Assembly: GCA_019022495.1 (NCBI GenBank)
Contig: JAFEKR010000024.1
Span: forward strand, 915,270-979,269
Direction: 5' to 3'
DNA: 64,000 nt
DNA from: Epichloe hybrida
Lineage: Eukaryota > Ascomycota > Sordariomycetes > Hypocreales > Clavicipitaceae
Below the pieces are notes generated by a model that had not been told where the DNA came from, made no database searches, and saw nothing but the letters and a program-made list of their open reading frames with translations. Below, one piece after another: positions 1 to 10,010 of the stretch. The position numbers were made by a program, and so were the translations under genes. Within the stretch, counting starts at the first letter, position 1. Each line of letters opens with the position of its first letter.

Positions 1-1817
1 TCATTAATGTCGACGCCCCAGCGCAAGAGCCTCTCAAGAATGTCGACTTGTCCATTCATCGCGGCATGATGTATAGCGCCATCTCCTTCTTGGTCTAGCT
101 TCGCACCGTCGGCCCCGTGGCTAAGCAATGCTTCGAGGATGTCAAGAGTTCCGTTACCAGCAGCGTGCCATAAACATGGATTGCCATCCATGTCGGCACC
201 TTTGTCCAAGAGATGCTGGGTAAGTTCTAGATTCCCATTGCCAGCTGTTATGCTTAGAGGCGTATCGTCCCAGGCTATACAGTCTAGATCAGCACCGTTT
301 TCGAGCAGAACATCAATAACTTCCTTGCTGCCAGCATCGGCGGCGAGATGGAGAGCCGTGTAGCCTTCATTATCTCCAGCTGAGACGTCCGCTCCATGTT
401 GGAGAAGAAGCTTGGTGACTTCTAGATGGCCTACGGCAGCAGCGTTGTGTAGAGCACTGCGGCCGTCCTCGTCCACGTCTGATGGATCCGCTGAGTAGGA
501 TAAGAGAATGGTAGCTGCCTCGCAGTCGTTTTTACTGGCGGCAACGCACAACAATGGGCCATGAGGACTCATTTGCCGGGCATTTCCACCACTTTTCAGG
601 AGTCTCTTCATCACTCTGTGCTGGCCTTCTTTGACGGTATGAGCCAAGGCGTTCCATCCATCGGGGCCCTCAGCTGTCACATCAGCTTTTGATTTCAGTA
701 ACGCCTCGATCAACACTTCTCTTCCTGTGTCATAAGCGACATGTACAGGTTGGCGTCCCTCGTCGTCCACCACGGTCAAATCAGCACCGGAATTTACAAG
801 GAGTTTCACAACCTCCACCTTATTCTCCATCAGTGCGTCGTGTAGAGCTGTTGTCCCCTTCCAGCCGCGCATACTCATGTCGGCGCCATTTTTGATGAGT
901 ACGTCCACAACGCTTGTATGCCCTCGGCAGGCGGCCGCCAATATGGGCACTTCTGGTGTTCCAGGGTTTCCGAGTTTCGGGCTGATACCATAGTCAAATA
1001 GTAATTGAACAAGATCCGCTTTGCCTTCAGAAACTGCGTTCTGGAGAAGGCCAAGCCCAGTAGCAGACCCAGGGCCAGCGGCTGATCCAATTCCCTGCTT
1101 GGCCAACAGCTCCACGGTTTCCACGTTTCCATGGATATGTATCGCCAGCTGAAAAGCGGTCAAATTACTGGAATCCACGATTGCTGGGTCGGCGCCATGG
1201 CCAAGTAGAAACCTGATCATGTCTGGGTTGTCGTGGACAGCAGCCACCTGGAGTGCCGTTCGGTCATTCTCTCCACTAAATAGCTGGGATATGTCGGCAC
1301 CATTTTGGAGCAATATCAAGGCTATGTCAACGGCATTGGACTTCGCTGCAGCGATCAAGGGTGATTGTCCGCGACTGCAGGTCTGGTTTGGATTCGCGCC
1401 TGCTCTGAGCAGCAATTGAACGGTTTCTGCATCATTGCCTTGTAACGCTGCATACACCAAGGCGGGATAACCTGTTTCGTTTAATTCGGACACATCGAAA
1501 TCATAAGAAGCCAAGAGTGACTCTATCATACGCGCACGACCGAGTTGAGCTGCCTTGTGCAATACTGGCGGCCTAAAACATTCGGCGCCAAATCCGGCAC
1601 GGGCAGCAACTTCGACTGTAGCTGGAGAATTTTCATGCACGGCCCAGAGAAGTACACTCCTGCCGCCGCCAGGGTCTGTCTGAGACTTTTTGTAGAGGAT
1701 GGGGTTTATATGATCGTAAAACAGACAACAAGCCCTAGCGAGACGATTCAGATCAGACGTGGAGGAGACGAATTTGCTGATTTCGACTACAAGTTCAATC
1801 GGGAGAGTTGCCGCCAT
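1..1817 (-). CDS. F-box-like/ankyrin repeat protein, 3' end outside the window
   Basis: One uninterrupted frame runs on the minus strand from an ATG at 1817 to the window edge, 605 codons, without a stop, so the C-terminus is missing. An in-frame TGA lies two codons upstream of the ATG, which fixes the start. Residues about 4-40 (LPIELVVEISKFV, then a leucine and cysteine pattern) look like a fungal F-box. From about residue 75 onward there are roughly fifteen ankyrin repeats with the usual GADxxxxDxxGxTALHxAA and xVVxLLLxxGA pattern; the best are near the window edge. Proteins of this type are common in fungi and are thought to be substrate adaptors of SCF ubiquitin ligases, but the target is unknown. 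Ankyrin content is certain; the F-box is weaker. Confidence 0.9.
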   Translation of the reverse strand, partial: MAATLPIELVVEISKFVSSTSDLNRLARACCLFYDHINPILYKKSQTDPGGGRSVLLWAVHENSPATVEVAARAGFGAECFRPPVLHKAAQLGRARMIESLLASYDFDVSELNETGYPALVYAALQGNDAETVQLLLRAGANPNQTCSRGQSPLIAAAKSNAVDIALILLQNGADISQLFSGENDRTALQVAAVHDNPDMIRFLLGHGADPAIVDSSNLTAFQLAIHIHGNVETVELLAKQGIGSAAGPGSATGLGLLQNAVSEGKADLVQLLFDYGISPKLGNPGTPEVPILAAACRGHTSVVDVLIKNGADMSMRGWKGTTALHDALMENKVEVVKLLVNSGADLTVVDDEGRQPVHVAYDTGREVLIEALLKSKADVTAEGPDGWNALAHTVKEGQHRVMKRLLKSGGNARQMSPHGPLLCVAASKNDCEAATILLSYSADPSDVDEDGRSALHNAAAVGHLEVTKLLLQHGADVSAGDNEGYTALHLAADAGSKEVIDVLLENGADLDCIAWDDTPLSITAGNGNLELTQHLLDKGADMDGNPCLWHAAGNGTLDILEALLSHGADGAKLDQEGDGAIHHAAMNGQVDILERLLRWGVDIN

Positions 1818-2845
1818 TTCTCAGGCAGCAGGGTTCGCGACGCAAAATGGACGAATTCTTCAAGTTAGAACAGGATGGAGAGGGAAAAGTATGCGACAAC
1901 AGTGGACAGCGACTGGGGAATCAAAGGATGTATTGATGATCACTGCGGAAGAAGATGTCTGAGACCTCGAGACTAAGGAGGCCTTCCTGTGCCTGAGATG
2001 TGAGGCTGCAACTGGCAGGACTTTGTGTAAAGTGGTCCTCACACACAGACGAAAAAAATGTGTATCCAATGTTGAGGAAGAAAAGTAAGAGATTAGAGCT
2101 CGACGCAGCTAATCTCGCTCCACAACAGGGTCAAGGTGCATGACCAGGGGCAGGGGGCTAATGACAGATCTTTCCATGGCACTAAGGGGGTTAAAGGGAA
2201 CCTTGGATTGTTTGTATTTCACCCGGGCTACATGGTATCTCTTACTAGCGCAAAAACCCCTGTAGTATCCCTAATAACAGCTCCACTGACTTTAGCCACC
2301 CAGAGCCCATAGTAGCCGCCCCGCGTGGGGCTTGTAGTCGCTGTGAAATCTTTCAGGGGTTATTAGACTACATAAAATTCCGGTCGAGACCAGCGGGCTT
2401 CCTGCTTCCTATCTGGGTATAGCACAAAGTTCCATCTCATTTCTGACGAGCCAAGCTGCATTGTTACATGTACAATAGGGACGTAAATTTCCCACCAGAG
2501 CTACGATAAATGCGACCACAAGCGCGATGCGTGAACCTCCATCAACAAACGAAGAGGGGATGACGAGGGTGATGCCTCAGATTTGAGGCTGCAATAACCT
2601 CAACACTTTGCTGTTCTCGTAGTTCAGATTACTTTGGACAAATGCCTGACATATTAACGTGGCCTACGCCCATCAACAAACGTGCTGCGTTATTCTGCAA
2701 GAGAGGGGGTTTTTTTTTTAAAAAAGTACGAGGTTTACCAAGGAGATGTTAAATAATTAGATATGAAATTCCGCCTCTCGTCCGCCATTTCAATTCCGGC
2801 TCAAGTAGAAGCAAAAGTCTTGCCGTATGAACAATATCGGTGAAT
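1818..2845. other. intergenic, upstream of the ankyrin gene
   Basis: No convincing coding frame. It contains the small inverted-repeat element listed separately at 2261-2372 and a T9/A6 tract near 2710-2725. The promoter of the ankyrin gene must lie at its left end. Confidence 0.6.
2261..2372. mobile_element. MITE-like inverted-repeat element, copy A
   Basis: The left end reads TGTAGT, four extra bases, then CTAATAAC; the right end (2359-2372) is GTTATTAGACTACA, the inverted complement. The interior (CAGCTCCACT, CCGCGT, GGGGCTTGTA, GTGAAATC-TTTC) can be aligned by eye with 40454-40582. The pairing of imperfect terminal repeats with a second diverged copy suggests an old non-autonomous DNA element. 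No target-site duplication was identified. Confidence 0.45.
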
Positions 2846-3200
2846 TCAAGTTCGAGCTACCCTGATGTTGTCATAGATTGCAGCCGTCCCAACTGCTCGA
2901 ACACCGACTTGTAACTGCCGGCGTATAGAGAGCCGGATTGGGAACGAAAAGAACCATGATACAACTTCCACTCGTTCAAGTCACCATGGTCAAAATTGAA
3001 GGTGGCAGCGATACCGACACAGGCATATGCGTCGAACTTCAACCCAGCACAATATCCACCGACTCGAGGATACCACTTGAGAAAGTCGTAAGTGAAATAC
3101 CGCTGGTCTGAGCAATGCCTTTGCAGGTATCATCTCCTTTCACAAGATGGAAGTTATCGCAGTCAGAGACAATGTTGGGCTGGGTTGGCTCCGGCGTAGT
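2846..3200 (-). pseudogene. Remnant of a LysM protein with a ConA-like C-terminal domain
   Basis: On the minus strand, about 3190-3095 encodes the first half of a LysM domain (VSDCDNFHLVKGDDTCKGIA, then the GIS turn). The second half (FLKWYPRVGGYCAGL, then DAYACVGI) continues in another frame, so one base has been lost near 3100. Beyond it comes a stretch like the first strands of a lectin/glucanase-fold domain (FDHGDLNEWKLYHGSF), then a further frame change to an end that reads AAIYDNIRVART and a TGA at 2846. The middle of that domain is missing. No signal peptide or start codon remains. LysM proteins bind chitin or its fragments, and often lie next to subgroup C chitinase genes, as here. 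The frame changes and missing 5' part argue that it is dead. Confidence 0.7.
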
Positions 3201-3205
3201 GATGC

Positions 3206-3889
3206 CTATACACAGATTTGATTACTCAGGATGGCCAAGAGTACTCCTGTGATGATGGCAGCCTTACCATTAGGAAGCCTGGTCGATGTTGCTGAAGAAG
3301 ACGATGTAGTGGAAGCAGCAGCGGAGGAAGATACTGCCGTTGGGGCAGGAGTAATGGCAGCGGTGGTGGTGGTGGTGGCCGTGGTGGAAGTGGCCGTGAC
3401 AGCATGGTCCGCCTCATAGCATCCAGCAAACGCAATAGTATCATTGAGCCAAGCACCACCACCCGGCATTGCATTCATAGCCTTATACCACCTCCCCGGG
3501 CAATAGGTAGCGAAGTCAACTGCCTCTGAGCGATAGCGCGACCACCATGACGACGCGGTACTTCCATATGCCGAGTAGGTTGACGAAAGTGTGGTTGGAA
3601 TAGTGATGGCACACCATTGTGATTGGGCTGGAAAAGTGCACGTCGGAACGCCCTGAGCATTGGTACCAACAGGTGTACAGCCTTTGAGGAGTTCATCGCC
3701 ATGATGAAGGAGAGCTGTTAAAAGCTCACCAGTTGGCTTTGGCGGGTCAAAGTACTTCTCAAGCACTTCAGTTGTGCATGGCCATGGATCTTGTGTGATA
3801 GTCGGACTGATTGTAGGCAAGATGGTATCGTATATAGAAGCTGAGACTGTAATAGCCTGTGTCATGAAGCTCAGAGTGATCAACTTCAT
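3206..3889 (-). CDS. Secreted Cys-containing protein with C-terminal anchor-like tail (DUF7735-like)
   Basis: Single exon of 227 residues. The ATG at 3889 starts a good signal peptide (MKLITLSFMTQAITVSAS); non-ATG starts upstream were ignored. The mature part has the DPWPCTTE...YFDPPKPTG block and spaced cysteines that I associate with a fungal secreted family of unknown function (DUF7735 type, from memory of the motif). A Thr/Ala/Ser-rich linker follows, then a short hydrophobic end (AAIITGVLLAIL) like a GPI signal. Its stop TAG overlaps a sequence that looks like an intron 3' end directly before the LysM remnant, so the last residues may be an accident of rearrangement. It shares the 3890-4583 gap with the divergent chitinase gene. 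Confidence 0.7.
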   Translation of the reverse strand: MKLITLSFMTQAITVSASIYDTILPTISPTITQDPWPCTTEVLEKYFDPPKPTGELLTALLHHGDELLKGCTPVGTNAQGVPTCTFPAQSQWCAITIPTTLSSTYSAYGSTASSWWSRYRSEAVDFATYCPGRWYKAMNAMPGGGAWLNDTIAFAGCYEADHAVTATSTTATTTTTAAITPAPTAVSSSAAASTTSSSSATSTRLPNGKAAIITGVLLAILSNQICV

Positions 3890-4583
3890 CTTGGAAAGCT
3901 GTGGAAGTGATGACGATGGCAAAAGAATGTGATCGGAGATGCTGCAACCTGATGCAACCTGATGCAACCTCGACGTAAAATGTCAAGCTTGACGCGGGAA
4001 CCCTCGGTATTTTATTTACTGACAGATGAAATTTCTTCTTTCAGGGGCGATAAATTGACCGAGTCAATGTCAACTTCCGCAGGTGCCAAGCCCGAGCTTC
4101 TTCTCCTTCATACCCACTTACATACGCGTTGCCTCGTTACAGCCTAGGCAGTTGGAGACATGTCGGGAAAGAACGAATACTTGGAGAGTCTAGAACGCAG
4201 CTACCCACATCGTACGATTAATGATGCATCTAATTCACAAGTAACATAACAATTACTGGCGATACTCAAACTTGCAGCATAAATCGACCCCACATCGTAC
4301 CGTGTCGTGTTCATGCTCGACAATCTTTGCGTGGATAACAATCAAACTACATCGACCCTCTGTACTCTCTGCATAATCTGCATAAATTAGAATATTTCGA
4401 CGATGAGAAAACCTGCATCCATGGCAAACAACAAATCAGACCCTCTGCATAAGTCAGAATATTATGACGGTGAGAAAACTCTCAAGATCAGAAAACCTTT
4501 TCTTTGAACCTTTTTTGGAGCCCATGAACCAGTAGCTCCTGGAGTATTCTATCGCTTCAAATTGGTTGAAAGCTAAGCCAGGA
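3890..4583. promoter_or_regulatory. Divergent intergenic region between the secreted protein and the chitinase gene
   Basis: 694 bp between two genes that start away from each other, so it must carry both promoters. A direct repeat GATGCAACCT occurs three times at about 3950-3970. Two imperfect copies of a segment containing AGAATAT and ATGAGAAAAC/GTGAGAAAAC lie at about 4389-4410 and 4448-4470, each near CATCAACC/CTCTGCATAA. No specific factor site can be named. Confidence 0.5.
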
Positions 4584-7500
4584 ATGATGTATCTTGTGTT
4601 GTTATTTGCGTGGGCGGGCTGCCTCTCCCATACCCAAGCAGCCATCAACCTTGACGGCAGTCATGCGTCTGAGCCCGCGACGGATGACGATCCTTGGCCA
4701 ATCAGCGATATCAATACTTATGATCCTCAGCAGTATGACTGCCCGTTACCATGCCGCGACTACGCCAACATGCACAGTTGGACTCCATATCTGTCTGTCG
4801 CGCGTCTAAGACGATGCTCCGAACCGATGCTTCTCCAATTCTCCATCACACAGCCCCTGGATGATGCCGAATCGACTATATACATACGCAGCTGCACCAT
4901 CAATGGGTCTGGCAGAGACGGAACACTACGCATGAAGGCATCAAAAGTAGAAAACCCAAAGAAAACAAAAGATTTGTATCAAGGCGGATCGCTCAAACTG
5001 GCCCCTGCATGTGCTGCAGCTGGCACCGAGATTCAGGATAAGCTCCAGCTAGCAGCTAGCAGAAGCAGTCACCAAGGGAATGGGACAAATGTCAGTGCAC
5101 TTGTTCTCGGTATGGGTGAATTCTTCGAGTCCAAAGACAACTGCAACGAGAAATTTGTCTTCGCCTATCACAAGGAGACGGTTGCCGCTGTCTACATTGG
5201 AACGAACCTTGGAAAAGCCACTGCAACTTCAGCCCTAAAGTCACTCTCTTCAACCTTCCAGTCGCAGAACTTGATCCCTAACCGAACGGTCACGGAGCTT
5301 TGCAGCCTGAAGCGTGGATCTGACCGCATCCTTGGTATAACGGTAGACACCTCCCGGAACCTCGCTGCAGTACAGAGAACAGCCCTGGAGTGGACTAAGG
5401 GCAGATGTGCGATCAAAGCAGACAGGGACCTGAGCACAGTCGGAGTCTTGGCTGATGTGAGAATTATGGAAATAGCGGCGTCAAACATTACATCAGCTGG
5501 TAACAACTCTACAAGAACTGCCCAAAGTTTGACGAATCGATTTTTCAAAAAGAACACATTAAATGCTCGGGATGTTTGTCGACATGTACAAGTACAGTCC
5601 GGCGATAGCTGTGCCGCGTTAGCAGAGCGCTGCGGGATCTCTGGAGCGGATTTCACCAAGTATAATCCTGCATCGGACTACTGCTCGACCTTGATACCCG
5701 GGGACTTCGCTTGCTGTTCCACCGGGGACCGGTATACACCCCCCAAGCCCGACTCGCCAAAGCCTGAAGCTGATGGCACTTGTGCAACACATCTGATTGA
5801 GAACGGAGACTCATGCAGTTCACTGGCTAAGCGTCATGGCATTACTGTTGAAGAAATTGAGAAGTGGAACGAGGGTAAGACATGGGCATGGACAGAGTGC
5901 CGTGATATGTTGGTTGGCTACAATATGTGTTTAAGCGAAGGCTCAGCTCCAATGCCTCCTCCTCAAGAAGGAACTGCTTGTGGTCCCCTTGTGCCTGGAA
6001 CCAAGAAGCCAGCAAAGGGGACCTCTTTAGCCGACTTGAACCCTTGCCCGCTGAAGGCGTGTTGCAGTAACTGGGGTTTCTGCGGTGTTTTCCCAGCACA
6101 TTGTGATAAACACGCCCCTGATGGTGGTGGGCCTGGTACTAAGGAGAAGGGGTTCCAGAACACTTGTGTATCTAACTGTGGGAATGAAATCAAGCAAAAT
6201 TCAGGCCCTCCCACGGAGTTTCAAAGGATCGGCTACTACGAATCATTCGGGCTAAGTCGCGATTGCCTGTGGCTAAAGGCCAAGAATTCGAATACAGATG
6301 GGACCTACACACATATCCATTGGGGCTTTGCGGATATTGAGCCAAACACATGGAAGCCTTTAGTCAACGACTCACACAAGCAATGGGAGGACTTTAAAAA
6401 GCTTGATGTAAAGAAGATATTATCCTTTGGAGGCTGGTCATACTCGACCGAACCAGCAACTTATAACATCATTCGCTCGGCTATTACTAATAACCGTGAA
6501 GCCTTCGCGTCCAACCTTGCCCAATTTGTGCAAGATGAGGGCCTTGATGGAATCGACATTGATTGGGAATATCCTGGTGTAAGTTGAGAATCAGACTAAT
6601 CATTTACTTATCTAGGCTCGCATTGCTAAATCTACCAAAACCAGGCACCCGATATTCTTGTGGGCGGCTCACCTATCGGCCAAAAAAGTGACGGCATTGC
6701 GTACCTCAAGTTTCTCACTGTTCTGAAAGAGAAGCTAGGAAAAGACAAATCAGTTTCCATTGCGGCACCGGCTTCGTATTGGTACCTGAAGGCATTTCCT
6801 ATTGATCGTATAGCAGCTGTTATTGACTATATTGTCTATATGACATATGACTTGCATGGTCAATGGGACTATGGCAACGCCAACGCTTTTGATATGTGTC
6901 CTTCTGGAAAGTGCATACGGAGTCACGGTAAGCGGAAAGCCTTGCTATGCTTCAATGTCTCTCGAAAGTGCTAATAAATAACGTGGGTTTTAGTGAACTT
7001 GACTGAAACTCGAAACGCTCTCTCCATGAGTAGGTTCATTCATCAACGTCAAGGCTGGTGTAAAATGCTAATTCTCATTGGCGCACATAGTCACCAAGGC
7101 TGGGGTACCGAACAACAAAATTTTTGTTGGAGAATCATCATATGGCCGGTCATTTCATATGGCGCAAGATGGCTGTTGGGGGCCCGATTGTGATTTCACT
7201 GGCTCCAGAACAAAATCTGATGCCACGCCTGGAAGATGCACCAAGACGGGTGGTTACCTTGCCAACGCTGAAATCAACGAGATAATAATTCGTGGGGATG
7301 GAGCCCAGATGATTCATGATGACAATTCAAACACGGACGTCATGCTCTACAAAGGAGATTATGTTAGCTACATGACTCCCACGACAAAGGACACTCGGCG
7401 AGCAGACTGGAAAGGCTTGAATTTCGCTGGAACAATCGACTGGGCGGTTGATCTGCAAGAGTTCACCAACGACGACTTCAGAGACATCAAAGACGATAAG

Positions 7501-9562
7501 GAGACAAACGAAGATGGCGAGGTATGTGTCGGCGGAGAGGATGTGACTGCTGACTCGGGAGACCTGTGTGAGTTTACCTGCGAGTTGGGCTTTTGCCCGT
7601 CGAGCCTCTGCGAATGCATCAGCTGGGGTCAGCCACAGCCACGCCCGAAAGAAGATCCTACCAGCGACGCAGTTGCCAATGATGTCTTCAATGTGGAGTT
7701 GAACCGCCTGTGCAAGTTCTCATGCAAGCACGGGTTTTGCCCAGAGAATGTGTGCCAGGCGACGCCCCCAGATTGGTCAATAGACGAGTCACCACCCCCG
7801 GATGACTATCACTTCGATTATGACAACGCGCTATGGCAAAACAAAGCCCATTGTATAATTTACAAAGATGCCGATGCTATGGACGAGGCCAGGACTCAGT
7901 GCAAGAGATATTGTCAGCCGAAACTCGATGAGGCGGCCCAAGAAGACAGGATTAGTAATTACGGCTGTGTTGGCTGGTTTCCACTACAAAAAGAGATTCC
8001 ATGGCAGAAAACTCCAGGATACCAGTACGAAGTAGCACCTGGACAATGCAATTGCGACAATATGCTGGTCAATGAGCTTGCAGAGTTTGTCATGGACGCA
8101 ATGCCTATAATTGCTCAGGTAAGAACACGCAGTAGAATGATGGATATTCTTGAACCCTGGCAGGCTGACATATGAGCTAGGTTGGTTGCTATATTCTCAT
8201 GTCGTCCGTCAAGCTAGTGCTCGATGTTGGTCTGCAGTTTGTTCCGGGCGTGGGAAGAGTGCTCGATGCTGGAATGGGTATGTATGACTCGTTTTGTTCC
8301 CTGCGTATATGATGCACTGTCCGATATCTGCCATCCGTCTCTTACTGCCTTTTCTCCAATTTCTGGTCTCCTCTAAAAAGAGCGAACGGCTAACATGCAG
8401 TCCAGACATGGCCACCACGGCTGCTCGAATGGCATCGTATGTTTACCCAAAGGGTGAGAAGCCAGAAGATGCGTTCGCATGGTGGCTTAGTCCCTGTGGA
8501 GGGACCGATCTTGTACCGGATGATGTTAGGAGAGTTTTTGATATATTAAGCAATGTTGGCAATATTGGCAGCTTCAAGCCTCCAAAGAACGTCAAACAGG
8601 GAAGCGGCAAGAAAGGTGATGATGGCAATCCCAGATCACCTTCAAGGCCTCGACCGACTACAGGAGGTAGCGGTAAAGGAGGAAAAGGCGGCAACGGAGG
8701 TGGCGTTGGCAGAAAGAAGAAGCAATGCCAAATCCCGTCTGGCAGGGTGAAACAGCGCCTGGGAGGTGGCCACACCCTTCGGCTCCTTAACTGTGATAAG
8801 GGGGGCAACACAAAGACGCAGGAAATGGTCGTCACGTCAGCCACGTATGCACCCGCGGCGACGAAGGTCTTTAGTGCTCGTTGCGAGGCGAAGTGGAACC
8901 AAGCTTGCTATCATTACAGCTCGGTCATACGCGAAAACTTGCAATGGGAGACATTGGCCTGTCCCCAGGAGGCAGCAACAGTCAAGTTCAGGGTCAATGC
9001 TAAAGCTACTGGAAGGTGGCTAAGCGAGCACAGCGGCAAGGGGTGGAAAAAAGAATCTGAAAAGGACCGGGCCTGGAAAGGGCCATGCGATATGGACGAA
9101 TATCCTCCAGCAAATCTACTGGGGCTGAAGGACCCTGCCAGGACCAATTCGGGAGTAGATAAAACAGGTCAAAGGGTACGCTTGCTGCCTCACTCTGAGA
9201 ACAGGGGCGCGGGTTCTATGTGGAAAGGCACTTGCTTTAACAAGGCCCTCGGTGCTCTCAGCGACACTGAATTTGAAACGAAATTCAATGCGGCCAGAGG
9301 AAAAAAGACGGTAAACAAGAACGGAGTGCAACAGGTCCATGCGGCGATAACGTTGGATATATGGCCTCACTTTACAATCTCATCGTGGGGACAATCCAAG
9401 AATGTCAAGGATGATGGACTCTGGGATAACCAGTGCTGGCCGAAAGGGATTGCCGCAGGTGATCCAGGCTATGCTGTCTTATCTTTGGACAACTGGAGAG
9501 ACAAGAACGCTGCAAAATACGACTATCGGAAGCCATATGTCAAAGGCACCAACGGATCCTGA
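4584..9562 (+). CDS. Secreted LysM-CBM18-GH18 chitinase with C-terminal NucA/NucB-like nuclease domain
   Basis: Six exons: 4584-6578, 6645-6927, 6994-7029, 7091-8118, 8181-8277 and 8406-9562; 1531 residues. Every junction keeps frame and has GT/AG ends. The start ATG (followed by a second ATG) opens a signal peptide ending near TQA. Order of domains: an N-terminal region of about 310 residues with cysteines, LysM 1 (about 330-378), LysM 2 (400-449), chitin-binding CBM18 (from C466, CCSNWGFCG), and GH18 (from about 549). The GH18 catalytic DxxDxDxE is D655, D658, D660, E662. This is the subgroup C class V chitinase layout, which resembles the alpha subunit of yeast killer toxins. After a GGxGKGG-rich linker, the last exon has CDMDEYP (D1377, E1378) and ENRGAGS (N1412), matching the DRDEWP and NRGAGS motifs of NucA/NucB nucleases. 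The enzyme would cut chitin outside the cell; delivery of the nuclease into a target is inference. Confidence 0.88.
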
Positions 9563-10010
9563 ACCAGTACTGCAGGACCAAGCGTGATAAAAGGGGGGGG
9601 GGGGGCATGGGATCATGAGATGTGAATCCATAGTGAATAAATGCTCCCCATCCCTCCAACCTAGCGTGTTGAAACTCTGGACTCTACGACGACTGAACGA
9701 AGATGCCGTTTCTGAGAATACAATGACGGGGAATTGATAACCATTGTCAAGTTATTTACACATCTTTTGCCCTTCACCGCCGTGCAGACCATGTTGCCAG
9801 TGTGGAGGGGCGCCACACTGATTATGAAATTGGCGTCGTGCTAGGCCAGCCCTGCATGGGCACATGGTAAATCTCGGCTCTAACAAAGTTAATCTCGTAT
9901 CTAGGGTAAAGCCTTATACTATATATGCTTTATATATATAACGTATAACCCCGTGGCGTGGTGGTTACACGCTGTGGAGACCTGTTCCAGGTCGCAGGTG
10001 CCTCAGCTAC
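9563..10010. other. Convergent 3' intergenic region
   Basis: Lies between the 3' ends of the chitinase and the phosphotransferase-like gene. It holds a run of 13 G at 9593-9605, an AT-rich TATATATATA block near 9930, and the tRNA-like piece at about 9954-10005. No gene seen. Confidence 0.6.
9954..10005 (+). repeat. tRNA-like (SINE-type) fragment
   Basis: GTGGCGTGGTGGTTACACGC resembles a tRNA A box with D arm, followed by GACCTGTTCCAGGTC, which can form a hairpin, and GGTCGCAGG, the start of a T arm. The expected GGTTCGAATCC B box is not complete and no acceptor stem pairs, so this is not a working tRNA. A tRNA-derived repeat relic fits best. Confidence 0.3.

Noticed and set aside
139..1962. 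Several plus-strand frames over the ankyrin gene
   Set aside because: They are shadows of the minus-strand ankyrin frame, which alone shows repeat structure and is open for 605 codons.
3231..3474. Val/Ala-rich and Pro/Leu-rich frames at 3231-3474
   Set aside because: Produced by the Thr/Ser codon repeat of the secreted protein gene on the minus strand.
4566..4583. Start of the chitinase at 4566
   Set aside because: That codon is TTG; the first ATG in frame is at 4584 and directly precedes the signal peptide.
9954..10005. Functional tRNA gene
   Set aside because: A box and part of the T arm are seen, but no acceptor stem and no complete B box.
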